Below, in pieces: positions 47,579-62,177 of a stretch of 64,000 nucleotides of DNA. This stretch comes from Lonsdalea populi. Its GTDB lineage: Bacteria > Pseudomonadota > Gammaproteobacteria > Enterobacterales > Enterobacteriaceae. Below the pieces are notes generated by a model that was not told where the DNA came from, made no database searches, and saw nothing but the letters and a program-made list of their open reading frames with translations. A program made the translations under genes and the position numbers. Where the stretch lies: contig NZ_CP065534.1 of the NCBI RefSeq assembly GCF_015999465.1, forward strand, positions 1,550,001 through 1,614,000, in the 5' to 3' direction. Every line of letters begins with the position of its first letter. The first letter of the stretch is position 1.

Positions 47579-49090
47579 ATGGCGCGTAGTAACATCGATG
47601 TATCCGATGATGTACAGATCTGGCTCGGCGACGGCCGCTACAAAGAGGGCTTCTTCACCGAACTGGCGACGGATGAGCTGGCCAAGGGGATCAATGAACA
47701 AGTGGTGCGGGCGATTTCCGCCAAGCGTAAAGAACCCGAGTGGATGCTTGAGTTCCGTCTCAACGCTTTCCGCGCGTGGCTGGAAATGGAAGAACCTCAC
47801 TGGCTGAAGGCGCATTACGACAAGCTTGATTATCAGGACTACAGCTATTATTCCGCGCCATCCTGCGGCCAGTGCGACGATACCTGCGGATCGCAGCCCG
47901 GCGCGGTGCAGCAGTCCGGCGAAGAGGGCGCCAGCACGTTGCACGAACAGAACTACCTGACCACCGAAGTCGAAAAGGCGTTTGACCAGCTCGGCGTGCC
48001 GGTGCGTGAAGGCAAAAAAGTAGCCGTCGACGCTATCTTCGACTCTGTATCCGTCGCCACCACCTACCGTCATGAATTGGCGAAATACGGCGTGATTTTC
48101 TGCTCGTTCAGCGAGGCGATTCAGGAACATCCGGATCTGGTGCGCAAATATCTGGGCACCGTGGTGCCGTCCAACGACAACTTCTTCGCCGCCTTGAACG
48201 CCGCTGTCGCTTCCGACGGCACGTTCGTTTATATCCCGAAAGGGGTGCGCTGTCCGATGGAGCTGTCGACTTACTTCCGTATCAACGCGGCGAAAACCGG
48301 GCAGTTTGAACGTACCATCCTGATCGCGGACGACGACAGCTACGTCAGCTACATCGAAGGGTGTTCCGCCCCGGTGCGTGACAGCTACCAGCTGCATGCC
48401 GCCGTTGTGGAAGTCATCATCAATAATCGTGCGGAAGTGAAGTATTCCACCGTACAGAACTGGTTCGCGGGGAAAGACAGCGAAGGCGGGATTTTGAACT
48501 TTGTGACCAAGCGCGCGCTGTGCGCCGGGGAAAGTTCGAAAATGTCCTGGACGCAGTCTGAGACCGGTTCCGCGATCACCTGGAAGTACCCGAGCGTGGT
48601 GTTACGCGGTGATAACTCGGTCGGCGAGTTCTTCTCCGTCGCGCTCACCAGCGGTCATCAGCAGGCTGATACCGGCACCAAGATGATCCACATTGGTAAA
48701 AACACCCGCTCCACCATTATCTCTAAAGGGATTTCGGCGGGCAGAAGCGAGAACACCTATCGTGGACTGGTCAAAATCATGCCGACCGCGACCAATGCCC
48801 GTAACTTTACCCAGTGCGACTCTATGCTGATCGGTAGCGAATGCGGCGCTCACACGTTCCCTTACGTTGAAGTGAAAAACAATACGGCGCAGCTGGAGCA
48901 TGAGGCGACCACGTCTCGAATCGGCGAAGATCAGCTGTTCTACTGTTTGCAGCGCGGCATCAGCGAAGATGATGCGATTTCGATGATCGTTAACGGTTTC
49001 TGTAAAGATGTCTTCTCCGAACTGCCGCTGGAGTTTGCGGTGGAAGCCCAGAAACTTCTGGCCATAAGCCTTGAGCATAGTGTGGGCTGA
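47579..49090 (+). CDS. sufB: Fe-S scaffold subunit SufB
   Basis: The core scaffold of the SufBC2D complex, where clusters are built. 503 residues: an N-terminal region with [11 protein letters not shown], then the beta-helix with the acceptor-cysteine motif in [30 protein letters not shown], and a C-terminal helical part that contacts SufC ([35 protein letters not shown]). SufD has a related C-terminal part. 94 bp separate it from sufC. Confidence 0.97.
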   Translation: MARSNIDVSDDVQIWLGDGRYKEGFFTELATDELAKGINEQVVRAISAKRKEPEWMLEFRLNAFRAWLEMEEPHWLKAHYDKLDYQDYSYYSAPSCGQCDDTCGSQPGAVQQSGEEGASTLHEQNYLTTEVEKAFDQLGVPVREGKKVAVDAIFDSVSVATTYRHELAKYGVIFCSFSEAIQEHPDLVRKYLGTVVPSNDNFFAALNAAVASDGTFVYIPKGVRCPMELSTYFRINAAKTGQFERTILIADDDSYVSYIEGCSAPVRDSYQLHAAVVEVIINNRAEVKYSTVQNWFAGKDSEGGILNFVTKRALCAGESSKMSWTQSETGSAITWKYPSVVLRGDNSVGEFFSVALTSGHQQADTGTKMIHIGKNTRSTIISKGISAGRSENTYRGLVKIMPTATNARNFTQCDSMLIGSECGAHTFPYVEVKNNTAQLEHEATTSRIGEDQLFYCLQRGISEDDAISMIVNGFCKDVFSELPLEFAVEAQKLLAISLEHSVG

Positions 49091-49184
49091 TAGCCGGAAA
49101 AGTGACAATGTCACCTAATGAACACGCGCACTCCGGTGCCTATAAGACGAGCGCCTGCGGCAAAGGCGTCTGAAGGATTAAAGT

Positions 49185-49931
49185 ATGTTGAATATTGAAA
49201 ATTTAAGAGTCAGTGTCGAAGAAAAAGAAATTATCAAAGGGCTGAATCTTCAAATCAAACCGGGCGAAGTTCATGCCATCATGGGACCAAACGGCTCCGG
49301 TAAAAGTACGCTGTCCGCCACGTTGGCCGGACGCGAAGACTACGAAGTGACTTCAGGTTCCGTCACGTTCAAAGGCAAAAATCTGCTGGACCTGGCACCC
49401 GAAGATCGCGCGGGGGAAGGCATTTTTATGGCGTTCCAGTACCCCGTCGAAATTCCGGGCGTCAGTAACCAATTCTTTTTACAGACCGCAGTCAATGCCA
49501 TTCGCCAGTATCGTCAGCAGGAACCTCTGGATCGCTTTGATTTCGAAGACTTTATCGAAGAAAAGATTAAACTGCTGAATATGCCGGCCGACCTGCTGAC
49601 CCGTTCGGTCAACGTGGGTTTCTCCGGTGGCGAGAAAAAACGTAACGATATCCTGCAGATGGCCGCGCTGGAACCCGATCTGTGCATTCTGGATGAAACC
49701 GACTCCGGTCTGGATATTGATGCACTGAAAATCGTGTCCAACGGCGTCAACACGCTGCGCAACGAACAGCGCTCCTTCATCATCGTCACCCACTACCAGC
49801 GTATTCTGGACTACATCAAGCCGGACTTCGTCCACGTGCTGTATCAGGGGCGGATCGTGAAATCCGGCGACTTCACATTGGTTAAACAGTTGGAGGAACA
49901 GGGCTATGGCTGGCTTACCGACCAACAGTAA
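49185..49931 (+). CDS. sufC: Suf ABC-type ATPase SufC
   Basis: The soluble ATPase that drives structural change in SufBC2D. 248 residues with Walker A GPNGSGKSTLSATLAG, signature FSGGEKKRNDILQMAAL and Walker B LCILDETDSGLDIDAL. It has the SufC-type reduced LSGGE context. It overlaps sufD by 26 bp, indicating coupled translation. Confidence 0.97.
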   Translation: MLNIENLRVSVEEKEIIKGLNLQIKPGEVHAIMGPNGSGKSTLSATLAGREDYEVTSGSVTFKGKNLLDLAPEDRAGEGIFMAFQYPVEIPGVSNQFFLQTAVNAIRQYRQQEPLDRFDFEDFIEEKIKLLNMPADLLTRSVNVGFSGGEKKRNDILQMAALEPDLCILDETDSGLDIDALKIVSNGVNTLRNEQRSFIIVTHYQRILDYIKPDFVHVLYQGRIVKSGDFTLVKQLEEQGYGWLTDQQ

Positions 49932-51201
49932 TACGAAAGCGACGCAGGCGCTGGCGCAGTGGCAGCGGTTGTTCGACAGCGTCGGTGCTCGTTCTGACGA
50001 GGCGGGTAAACACTGGCAGCAGGTGCTGCAGCTGGGCGTACCGAATCGCCGTCAGGAGCACTGGAAATATACGCCGCTGGACGGCCTGCTCGGCCACGAG
50101 TTCACCGAACCCGCTGCGCGGACGGTTAATTCGGCTCAATGCGATGCGCTGTCACTGTCGCTCGATGCCTGGCGGATAGTGTTCGTCGACGGGCGCCTGA
50201 GCCCCGAGCTCAGCGACGCCGACTGGGGGCCTTATCAGGTGGAAGTGGCCGCATCTTCTGCGTCGTTGCCGCTGGCCGCGCCTATCCAGCCGGATGTCTT
50301 CTTGCACCTGACGGAAAGTCTGGCGGTTGAACGGATGCAGATTCGTCTTGCCGCCGGCGTACAGGCGGAAAAACCGCTGTATCTGCTGCATATCAGCTCC
50401 GGCGACGGCGCGGTATTGAATACGGTTCATCATCGCCACGATCTGCAGGTCGGCGCCAACGCCGCCGCGACGGTGATTGAGCACTATGTCAGTTTGGATG
50501 AGAGTGCGCATTTCAGCGGCGCCCGTCTGTCCCTCGACGCGGGTGAAAACAGCGACGTCACGCACTACAAGTTGGCGTTTGAAGCGGCTGCAGGCTACCA
50601 CTTCGCGCACAATGACGTGCGGATGGCGCGGTCCGCGCGCGTCTCAAGCCACAGCTTCTTGCTGGGGGCGGGGCTGACCCGTCACCAGACCAGCGCGCAG
50701 ATCAACGGCGAAGGGGCTAATCTGACCATTAATAGCCTGATTTTGCCGCGCGGCAGCGAAGTGTGCGACACGCGGACTTATCTGGAACATAATCAGGGCC
50801 ACGGTGAAAGCCGTCAGTTGCACAAAACAATTGTCCGCGATCGCGCCAAGGCAGTATTTAACGGTATGATCAAAGTCGCGCCTCATGCGCTTAAAACTGA
50901 CGGTAAGATGACCAACAATAACCTGTTGTTGGGGCGTCTGGCGGAAGTGGACACCAAGCCGCAACTGGAAATCTACGCCGACGACGTCAAATGCAGCCAC
51001 GGCGCGACGGTTGGCCGTATCGACGAAGAGCAGCTGTTTTACCTGCGTGCTCGCGGCATCAGCGGCGAAGACGCGCAACAAATGATTATTTTCGCTTTTG
51101 CCGCCGAGCTGACGGAAGCGATCTCTGACGACGCTCTGCGCGACGTCGTGATCAAACGCATAGCGGAACGCCTGATCGGTGCCGTGGGAGGTCAGCAATG
51201 A
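49906..51201 (+). CDS. sufD: Fe-S assembly protein SufD
   Basis: The partner of SufB in the SufBC2D complex, needed for iron acquisition. 431 residues: N-terminal helical part with [13 protein letters not shown], a beta-helix ([33 protein letters not shown], holding the conserved cysteine and histidine) and a C-terminal SufC-binding part ([30 protein letters not shown]). It starts inside sufC and ends 4 bp inside sufS. Confidence 0.97.
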   Translation: MAGLPTNSNTKATQALAQWQRLFDSVGARSDEAGKHWQQVLQLGVPNRRQEHWKYTPLDGLLGHEFTEPAARTVNSAQCDALSLSLDAWRIVFVDGRLSPELSDADWGPYQVEVAASSASLPLAAPIQPDVFLHLTESLAVERMQIRLAAGVQAEKPLYLLHISSGDGAVLNTVHHRHDLQVGANAAATVIEHYVSLDESAHFSGARLSLDAGENSDVTHYKLAFEAAAGYHFAHNDVRMARSARVSSHSFLLGAGLTRHQTSAQINGEGANLTINSLILPRGSEVCDTRTYLEHNQGHGESRQLHKTIVRDRAKAVFNGMIKVAPHALKTDGKMTNNNLLLGRLAEVDTKPQLEIYADDVKCSHGATVGRIDEEQLFYLRARGISGEDAQQMIIFAFAAELTEAISDDALRDVVIKRIAERLIGAVGGQQ

Positions 51202-52424
51202 GTGATTACCCGATAGCACGCGTCCGGGCCGATTTCCCCATCTTAAAACAGGAAGTCAACGGTCAGTCGCTGGTCTATCTGGACAGCGCGGCCAGTTCGC
51301 AAAAGCCGCAGTCGGTCATTGACCGTGAGCTGAATTTTTATCAGAACGAGTATGCCGCGGTTCACCGCGGCATTCACACGTTGAGCGCCCGGGCGACAAC
51401 GGCGATGGAAGACGTCCGTACTCTGACGGCGTCGTTCATCAACGCCGAGTCTGCGGAAGAGATCGTATTCGTTCGCGGGACGACGGAAGCGATCAACCTG
51501 GTCGCCAACAGCTACGGGCGGACCTTCATGCAGCCCGGCGACAACGTGGTGATTACCGCTATGGAGCACCATGCCAACATCGTTCCCTGGCAGATGCTGG
51601 CCCAAACCCAAGGTATCGAAATTCGCGTTCTGCCGTTGACGGCCGGGGGCGAGCTCGATGTCGTCTTGCTGCCGGAATTGTTGGATGAACATACGAGGCT
51701 CGTTTCCGTTGCGCACATCTCGAATGTGCTGGGAACCGTGAACCCGGTGCAGGATATCGTTCGCCTGGCGCACAGCGTCGGCGCGAAGGTGCTGCTGGAC
51801 GGGGCGCAGGCCATCATGCATGAGCCTGTCGATGTACATGCGTTAAACTGTGACTTTTACGCGTTTTCCGGCCACAAAATCTATGGGCCTTCGGGGATTG
51901 GCGTATTGTATGGCAAGCAGGCGTTGCTACAGGCCATGCCGCCGTGGGAAGGGGGCGGGGCGATGATCCGCGAGGTCAGCCTCACCAAAGGAACGACCTA
52001 CGCCGATGCGCCCTGGCGTTTCGAAGCCGGCTCTCCCAATACCGCCGGTATTATGGGCTTGGGGGCCGCCTTGGATTACGTCTCGGCGATAGGACGTGAA
52101 GCGATCCACCGCTATGAGACTGACCTGATGCAGTATGCGGTGTCCGCGCTCAAGACGGTGCCGACGCTCATCATGTACGGTCCGGAGCAGCGTCAGGGCG
52201 TGATTGCCTTTAACCTTGGTCAGCATCATGCCTACGATGTGGGGAGTTTCCTCGATCAGTACGGCATCGCCATTCGTACCGGCCACCACTGCGCCATGCC
52301 GTTGATGGAACACTACGGTGTTTCCAGCATGTGCCGTGCGTCTCTGGCCGTTTATACGCAGCGTGAGGATATCGACCGGCTTGTCGCCGGGTTACAACGT
52401 ATTCATGGTTTATTAGGCGGTTAA
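51198..52424 (+). CDS. sufS: Cysteine desulfurase SufS
   Basis: A group II PLP-dependent desulfurase that supplies sulfur as a persulfide. 408 residues; the PLP lysine lies in [17 protein letters not shown] and the catalytic Cys365 in [28 protein letters not shown] and [12 protein letters not shown] complete the active site. The ATG overlaps the sufD stop. Sulfur goes on to SufE, encoded next. Confidence 0.98.
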   Translation: MSDYPIARVRADFPILKQEVNGQSLVYLDSAASSQKPQSVIDRELNFYQNEYAAVHRGIHTLSARATTAMEDVRTLTASFINAESAEEIVFVRGTTEAINLVANSYGRTFMQPGDNVVITAMEHHANIVPWQMLAQTQGIEIRVLPLTAGGELDVVLLPELLDEHTRLVSVAHISNVLGTVNPVQDIVRLAHSVGAKVLLDGAQAIMHEPVDVHALNCDFYAFSGHKIYGPSGIGVLYGKQALLQAMPPWEGGGAMIREVSLTKGTTYADAPWRFEAGSPNTAGIMGLGAALDYVSAIGREAIHRYETDLMQYAVSALKTVPTLIMYGPEQRQGVIAFNLGQHHAYDVGSFLDQYGIAIRTGHHCAMPLMEHYGVSSMCRASLAVYTQREDIDRLVAGLQRIHGLLGG

Positions 52425-52443
52425 GTTAACCGCGGAGGATATT

Positions 52444-52860
52444 ATGGCAAGTCTGCCGGAGCCGCAGAAACTGGTACGCAATTTTTCTCGCTGTCGTAAC
52501 TGGGAAGAAAAGTATCTTTACATCATGGAGCTGGGATCCCGTCTGGAGCCGCTGAGCGACGACCTGCGTCAGGATGAAAATCGCGTTAATGGCTGTCAGA
52601 GTCAGGTATGGATCGTGGTGACGCGGGATGAGCAGGGCCGCGTTATGTTGCAGGGCGACAGCGATGCGGCGATTGTTAAAGGTCTTATCGCCGTCGTTTT
52701 CAGCCTGTATCAGCAGATGACGCCGCAGGATATCGTTGCGCTGGATGTTCGACCGTTTTTTCAGGAACTGGCGTTGGCCCAGCATCTGACCCCTTCGCGT
52801 TCGCAAGGGCTGGAAGCGATGCTGCGATCGATCCGCAGCCGGGCCGCCGAGCTGGCCTGA
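52444..52860 (+). CDS. sufE: Sulfur acceptor SufE
   Basis: Takes sulfane sulfur from SufS and passes it to SufB. 138 residues with the catalytic Cys51 in [14 protein letters not shown], exactly the E. coli position, and the C-terminal [20 protein letters not shown] helix. GGAGGATATT precedes the ATG. Last gene of the suf operon; I see no clear terminator after it. Confidence 0.97.
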   Translation: MASLPEPQKLVRNFSRCRNWEEKYLYIMELGSRLEPLSDDLRQDENRVNGCQSQVWIVVTRDEQGRVMLQGDSDAAIVKGLIAVVFSLYQQMTPQDIVALDVRPFFQELALAQHLTPSRSQGLEAMLRSIRSRAAELA

Positions 52861-53108
52861 TCGCTTTCTCTGGGACGGCGTTGGCCCTGCGCTGATGCCG
52901 TTCTCTCCCTCCTCTTTTCCTGTTTTCAGAGTTCGCCCGTGGATCTGCGGGAGATCCGCCCTTATTCTTAATATTCGCTTTGCAACAAACTGAATGTTAA
53001 ACAATTCAATCCAAAATAGTCTGACAGGCGATCTATCGGGCTGTACGGGTATTGCCGCGACAACCGTATGGGTCACAATGTTCAAACCGTGAGAATAGGG
53101 AACTGATA

Positions 53109-54107
53109 ATGAAACGCGCGTTGACGTTAATGGGGCTGCTTCTAGCGTCGTATATCAGCGGCATGCCGGCAGGGCAAGCGACGGAATATCCGCTGCCGCC
53201 GCCGGACAGCCGTCTAATCGGTGAAAATACGACCTATGTCGTTCCACATGATGGTCGCTCTCTGGAGGCGATAGCTTCCGACTACAAGATAGGTCTGTTA
53301 GGGATGCTGGAAGCGAATCCCGGCACCGACCCTTATCTCCCCAAGCCTGAAACCGCGCTCACTATCCCCACCCAAATCCTGCTGCCGGATACGCCGCGCG
53401 AGGGTATCGTCATCAACCTGGCTGAACTGCGGATGTTCTATTATCCCAAAGGTCAAAATAAGGTGATCGTTTATCCTATTGGCATCGGCCAACTGGGACG
53501 GAATACGCCGGTGATGACCACGACGATTATCTCCAAACACCCGAATCCAACCTGGACGCCTACGCCGAATATCCGCAAGCACTATAAAGAGCAGGGTATC
53601 GACCTGCCTGCCGTCGTTCCTGCGGGACCGGATAATCCAATGGGACTTTTTGCGATGCGTTTGGCTAAGAGCGGCGGTGTTTATTTGATTCACGGCACCA
53701 ACGCGAATTTTGGCATCGGTATGCGTGTCAGCTCTGGCTGTATTCGTTTGCGTGCGGATGATATTGAAGCCCTATTCAATGCGGTTGAACCGGGAACGCG
53801 CGTACAGGTGGTCAACGAGCCGGTGAAAGTCGCCGTAGAGCCTGATGGCAAGCGCTATATCGAAGTTCATCAACCATTGTCTCGTACTGATAAAGATGAC
53901 CCGCAGACGATGCCTATCACGCTCAGCAAGAAAGTGAAGGGCTTCATCAACAATGAAGAAACTAATAAAGCGGTTATCGATAGCGCCGTTGTGCGTCGCT
54001 CTGGCATGCCGGTGCTGGTGAATACGGGTGAACCGATTTCGGCTAAGCAGACGGACGAAGACCCCGCTGCGCCAGTGACGAGCGTAAACGCTTCAACATT
54101 GCATTAG
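53109..54107 (+). CDS. ldtE: L,D-transpeptidase LdtE (YnhG)
   Basis: A periplasmic transpeptidase that in E. coli forms 3-3 peptidoglycan cross-links. The signal peptide MKRALTLMGLLLASYISG is cleaved near QA. A LysM-like segment (YVVPHDGRSLEAIASDYKIGLLGMLEANPG) precedes the YkuD domain with HGTNANFGIGMRVSSGCIRL; the catalytic cysteine is Cys211. I start at ATG 53109; a longer frame from TTG 53052 is unlikely. 332 residues. Position between sufE and lpp decides LdtE over its paralogues. Confidence 0.92.
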   Translation: MKRALTLMGLLLASYISGMPAGQATEYPLPPPDSRLIGENTTYVVPHDGRSLEAIASDYKIGLLGMLEANPGTDPYLPKPETALTIPTQILLPDTPREGIVINLAELRMFYYPKGQNKVIVYPIGIGQLGRNTPVMTTTIISKHPNPTWTPTPNIRKHYKEQGIDLPAVVPAGPDNPMGLFAMRLAKSGGVYLIHGTNANFGIGMRVSSGCIRLRADDIEALFNAVEPGTRVQVVNEPVKVAVEPDGKRYIEVHQPLSRTDKDDPQTMPITLSKKVKGFINNEETNKAVIDSAVVRRSGMPVLVNTGEPISAKQTDEDPAAPVTSVNASTLH

Positions 54108-54242
54108 CCTTAACAGCAGCGGCAGGCATTGTTTGCTAACAGGGAATAATGTCGTCAGAGCATGCAGGAAATCTGGGGTCGGGCGGCGTTAAGCAAAACC
54201 GGGGGTGATGTGGAAAAAGCGAACGCCAGGTTTATTTCAGAC

Positions 54243-54274
54243 AAAAAAATGGCGCACAGTATGCGCCATTTTTC
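54243..54274 (-). terminator. Terminator after lpp
   Basis: AAAAATGGCGCA and TGCGCCATTTTT pair over a 4-base loop, with T-run on the minus strand, 17 bp after the lpp stop. It may also stop ldtE read-through. Confidence 0.9.
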
Positions 54275-54289
54275 ATTTTGCAGATTCGA

Positions 54290-54526
54290 TTACTTTTTGT
54301 AAGTGCGAACCTGGTTATCCAGACGCTGGTTAGCACGAGCTGCGTCGTCTTTAGCAGCCTGTACATCAGAGCGGATTGCGGTTACATCGTTGGACAGCTG
54401 ATCAACTTTACTGTTCAGAGTCTGAACGTCAGAAGACAGTTGATCGATTTTAGCATTGCTAGAACAGCCAGCCAGCAGAGTAGAACCCAGAATTACCGCG
54501 CCCAGTACCAGTTTAGTACGATTCAT
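54290..54526 (-). CDS. lpp: Major outer-membrane lipoprotein Lpp (Braun lipoprotein)
   Basis: The abundant trimeric coiled-coil lipoprotein tying the outer membrane to peptidoglycan. 78 residues: lipoprotein signal with lipobox LLAGC (Cys21), mature [24 protein letters not shown] with heptad repeats, and a terminal lysine. The tail reads TYKK rather than the TKYRK of E. coli; the final lysine needed for covalent linkage is kept. It lies beside ldtE, as in E. coli. Confidence 0.97.
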   Translation of the reverse strand: MNRTKLVLGAVILGSTLLAGCSSNAKIDQLSSDVQTLNSKVDQLSNDVTAIRSDVQAAKDDAARANQRLDNQVRTYKK

Positions 54527-54576
54527 TATTAATACCCTCTAATTGAGTTAATCTCCATGTAGCGATACAAGTATTA
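54527..54576 (-). promoter_or_regulatory. lpp promoter -10 and leader
   Basis: On the minus strand TTTGTGTAATACTTGTA leads to GCTACATGGAGATTAACTC and GAGGGTATTAATAATG, almost identical to the E. coli lpp leader. The -10 is in TAATACT (54570-54576) and the start is near 54563. The -35 is poorer than in E. coli. Confidence 0.75.
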
Positions 54577-54803
54577 CACAAACTTTTTTCTAATGAGAAT
54601 AAATTTTTGATGAGAACACGCTTAATTCGGATTGTTCGCTCAAAGAAGCAGCGCCTTTTATTTTGAAGACAAAAAAAGTAAGGAAAACAGGCGAGTTTTA
54701 TCAGATTACTCTGGATAAGTGTTAACTGATATGTCTTTTTAGCATAACTGACTGGAAGGATTGCTGCCTGAAATAGAGAGAAAAGTAAAATAAGGGCACC
54801 CAT

Positions 54804-54829
54804 AAAAAAACGCCCCGAGGGGCGCTTTT
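54804..54829 (-). terminator. Terminator after pykF
   Basis: GCGCCCC pairs with GGGGCG over TC, followed by TTTTTTT on the minus strand, 30 bp beyond the pykF stop. Confidence 0.9.
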
Positions 54830-54859
54830 ATACTTATTATGACTTTTGACTGTGACGTA

Positions 54860-56272
54860 TTACAGGCGATGTACGGAAGCAGTGTTGGTGGTGCCGCTCG
54901 GTACCAGCGCGCCGGAAACCATAACCACAACGTCGCCAGCTTTGGCAAAGCCGCTTTCCAGCGCGGCTTCTTTACCAATGCGGTAAAAGTCGTCGGTAGA
55001 GGCGATTTCTTTCACCACCAGCGTTTCTACGCCTTTGGTCAGAATTAGCTGACGTGCGGTGACTTCATTGGTCGTCAGCGCCAGAATGCGAGCATCAGGG
55101 AAATATTTACGAATGGACTTGGCGGATTTACCACCGCTGGTCGCTACGACGATCAGCGGCGCTTCCAGTTTCTCTGCAGTTTCAACCGCGCCACGGCAGA
55201 CAGCTTCTGTAATGCGCAGGCGACCCGTGTTGGCGGCGCGTTCCAGACGTGGTTTCATGACTTTGTCAGTACGTTCACAGATGGTGGCCATGATGCCGAC
55301 GGCTTCCAGCGGGTATTTGCCCTTGGCGCTTTCGCCAGACAGCATAACGGCGTCGGTGCCGTCAATGATGGCATTGGCAACGTCACCAGCTTCCGCACGG
55401 GTCGGGCGCGGATTTTTGATCATGGAATCCAGCATCTGAGTCGCGGTGATGACGACTTTACGTGCCTGGTTGCATTTTTCAATCATCATTTTCTGAGCGA
55501 AGATAACTTCTTCAACCGGGATTTCCACACCCAGGTCGCCACGAGCAACCATGATGCCGTCGGAGGCTTCCAGGATTTCGTCGAAGTTGTTCAAACCTTC
55601 CTGGTTTTCGATTTTAGAGATGATCTGAATGTGTTCGCCACCGTGCTGTTTCAGGTGCGCGCGGATGTCTTCAACGTCGGAACGTTTACGGATAAAGGAG
55701 GCGGCAACGAAATCCACACCCTGTTCGCAACCGAAGATCAGGTCGCGCTTGTCTTTTTCTGCCAGAGCCGGCAACTGGATGGAAACGCCCGGCAGGTTAA
55801 CGCCTTTGTTTTCACCCAGGTCGCCGTTGTTCAGCACGTTACAAACCACTTCGTTACCATTGATGGCAGTCACTTCCATACCGATCAGACCGTCATCTAC
55901 CAGAACGGTGTTGCCGACGCTCAGGTCTTCCGGGAATCCTGCATAGGTGACCGCTACGCGATCTTTATTGCCGATAACGCTCTGATCGGTAGTGAAGGTG
56001 AAAGTCTGACCGGCAGACAGGGAAACATCGGTGCCGTTTTCCAGCTTCATGGTACGGATTTCAGGGCCTTTGGTGTCCAGCAGGATGGCGGCTTTCTGTC
56101 CGGTATGCTGCATGATAGTGCGCAGGTTCGTGATACGTTGACCGTGTTCGGCGTAGTCGCCATGAGAAAAGTTCAGACGCATGACGTTCATGCCTGCGTT
56201 TAACAGCTTGGCCAGCATTTCCTCAGACTCAGTTTTAGGGCCGATAGTACAAACGATTTTGGTCTTTTTCAT
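54860..56272 (-). CDS. pykF: Pyruvate kinase I (fructose-1,6-bisphosphate activated)
   Basis: Turns PEP and ADP into pyruvate and ATP. 470 residues, equal to E. coli Pyk[23 protein letters not shown] at the N-terminus, [27 protein letters not shown] with the catalytic lysine, [12 protein letters not shown] and [26 protein letters not shown]. The C-terminal domain ends [14 protein letters not shown], with the effector-site ALVPSG loop. A Cra-like site lies upstream. Confidence 0.98.
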   Translation of the reverse strand: MKKTKIVCTIGPKTESEEMLAKLLNAGMNVMRLNFSHGDYAEHGQRITNLRTIMQHTGQKAAILLDTKGPEIRTMKLENGTDVSLSAGQTFTFTTDQSVIGNKDRVAVTYAGFPEDLSVGNTVLVDDGLIGMEVTAINGNEVVCNVLNNGDLGENKGVNLPGVSIQLPALAEKDKRDLIFGCEQGVDFVAASFIRKRSDVEDIRAHLKQHGGEHIQIISKIENQEGLNNFDEILEASDGIMVARGDLGVEIPVEEVIFAQKMMIEKCNQARKVVITATQMLDSMIKNPRPTRAEAGDVANAIIDGTDAVMLSGESAKGKYPLEAVGIMATICERTDKVMKPRLERAANTGRLRITEAVCRGAVETAEKLEAPLIVVATSGGKSAKSIRKYFPDARILALTTNEVTARQLILTKGVETLVVKEIASTDDFYRIGKEAALESGFAKAGDVVVMVSGALVPSGTTNTASVHRL

Positions 56273-56500
56273 AACGGTTAATTTCTACAAGTTGTGATGG
56301 ATAAAAATGGGAACCGGTGGTTATGGATGCTAACCCCCCGATAGGGATTTGCTGAAAAAAAGAAACAGAACGCGTTAAGTGCGGATAGTGACAGCAAGCG
56401 AAGTTTTGAAGGCACTTATGGTCAGATATCATCCTAAAAGAGTGGATGAAACGAAGTAATACCGTTTTAAAACTTGTTATTAATCTTGGCACGGTAGTTT

Positions 56501-56515
56501 GCTGAAACCATTCAA
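56501..56515 (-). promoter_or_regulatory. Candidate Cra (FruR) site upstream of pykF
   Basis: GCTGAAACCATTCAA (plus strand) fits the Cra pattern GCTGAA-WCG-WTTCA with a G-to-C change in the centre. It lies 229 bp before the pykF start, within the likely promoter region. Cra represses pykF in E. coli. Promoter elements themselves are not clear. Confidence 0.6.
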
Positions 56516-56830
56516 TAGACAACGCCCGTATTATAGTTGCTGGGTGGTGAGAAACAAGCGGTGAGGCAGTATGATAACCTATATTTTAGTGCGTTTACGC
56601 AAAAAAATAGGCGATTTTTCACTTTTGCGCGATGGCGTTGCGCAATCTCTCTGCAATCATTTTTTTGGCAGATGTAAATAATGCAATGCAATGATTCCGC
56701 GTGATATTTCGCTATGGCTTCCGATATTCGAGAAAACAATGTGTAAATTTTGATCCTCAGTGTCGATCTTGGTCACGTTTCTTTGCGATGCATATTGAGA
56801 GAGTTCGAGAGGAGGTTGATGATGGGTTTC

Positions 56831-56855
56831 AGGGTTGTTACTGCTCACGGCAGGC

Positions 56856-56861
<6 letters not shown>
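56831..56861 (+). promoter_or_regulatory. Ribonucleic antiterminator RAT1 in the bgl leader
   Basis: GGGTTGTTACTGCTCACGGC AGGCAAGACC closely follows the BglG/LicT target consensus, forming a short hairpin whose 3' part overlaps the terminator stem. Binding of the bgl antiterminator would prevent terminator folding. Confidence 0.88.
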
Positions 56862-57756
<895 letters not shown>

Positions 57757-57869
57757 CAAGGGCCGGAGGCGTCATAAATCAAAGAGTGCCGTGCGTCACA
57801 AATTAATTGTCAGCTAATTAAAGTCGCTTGCTGTGGTGATAAAAACGCATCAAGCTGACACTTAGATTT

Positions 57870-57911
57870 GGATTGCTACTGTATTTGCCCTTGGGTAACG
57901 CAGGCGAAACC
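57870..57911 (+). promoter_or_regulatory. Second antiterminator RAT2 with enlarged loop
   Basis: GGATTGCTACTG at 57870 and CGCAGGCGAAACC at 57899 match the two conserved arms of the BglG target, but the loop between CTG and CAG is about 12 bases longer than usual and itself can form GCCC/GGGT. The 3' end overlaps the t2 terminator. Confidence 0.8.
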
Positions 57912-57968
57912 TGAATCACTTCCTGAGACGTCTAATGACTGCTCAGGGAGTGATTCAGGTTTTTTTTC
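57908..57968 (+). terminator. Terminator t2 between arbG and arbF
   Basis: AACCTGAATCACT pairs with AGTGATTCAGGTT, and CCTGAG with CTCAGG inside, followed by a run of seven or more T. A very strong conditional terminator 70 bp before the EII gene. Confidence 0.93.
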
Positions 57969-58016
57969 GTCTTGAAACCAGCCTCGCGAGTCATGCCTTC
58001 TGTTATCGGGCTGTGA

Positions 58017-61352
<3,336 letters not shown>

Positions 61353-62100
61353 TCGGCGGGCGGGCGTGGCGTTCGCCATGCCTTCACGCCTACCACGAGC
61401 TGTGCGGCAGTAGCACCCAGCCTCCCAGGAAGGTGGCTGATGACCATGAACAGCAGAAAATTATTGTTCCCTACGCCCGTCGTTACGGCCTGCGTACATA
61501 TAGCGCCGTTATACCTTCCGCGTCGTCAAAATCGAGGTCGTTGTCTCGTCGACGAATTTCACCCCTATCTGTATCACCATATGGTCGATACGCTCATTTG
61601 CTGTGACCTGAGCCAGGAAGCGCGAAAGCTGGTGGAGGACAATGGGGTCGCGAGGGTCAAAGCCTAAACGAGGACATTCTGGGTGGCGCTTGATCCCCAA
61701 AATGGTTTTGCTCACGCTGTTGAGTGCGTCGTCGCTGGCGGACGCGTTGCCGTTCTAGGTGGTGTAACGCAAGCAAATCAGCGTTGTGTTCGGCAGCGAG
61801 GCTGAAAACGAAGCGGACGACGATTTCGCAATGGTGCTGATGACGCTCACGCTGAAGGTAACGGGTCTGATCGCTGGAGAATGTGTTTCTTACTTTGGCG
61901 GTGTTCATCTCTACAGGCTTGGTATCGTGAAAAACACAGCCGTGTCGGCAAAAAAAGGGGCGAATGCGACATCAGAGAAAACATGAGAAGCCATTTGAGC
62001 AGGAGAAGATGCGGATACATCAAGGGGCACAGAATCACAACGAGGCGTTGTCTTGGAATATCGAGTGATCTAAGGAAACTGGCGGTAGCAGAAAAAGAAT
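61353..62100. other. Region without a convincing gene between arbB and tRNA-Val
   Basis: About 750 bases. Several frames of 60-80 codons exist on both strands but none has a ribosome site, a recognisable motif or clear family resemblance. Composition is similar to coding DNA, so decayed gene remnants are possible. It directly abuts the 3' end of a tRNA gene, a common integration site, but I found no integrase or direct repeat of the tRNA end. Confidence 0.45.
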
Positions 62101-62177
62101 TGGTACGACCGAGTGGACTCGAACCACCGACCCCCACCATGTCAAGGTGGTGCTCTAACCAACTGAGCTACGGTCGT
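62101..62177 (-). tRNA. tRNA-Val, anticodon GAC
   Basis: The minus strand folds into a 77-nt cloverleaf: acceptor ACGACCG/CGGTCGT, D arm GCTCAGTTGGTTAGAGC, anticodon arm CCACC-TTGACAT-GGTGG with GAC at 62141-62143, variable GGTCG, T arm with GGTTCGAGTCC and an encoded CCA (62101-62103). Except for the acceptor stem it is identical to E. coli valV/valW. The first base pair is A-U rather than the usual G-C. Confidence 0.98.
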
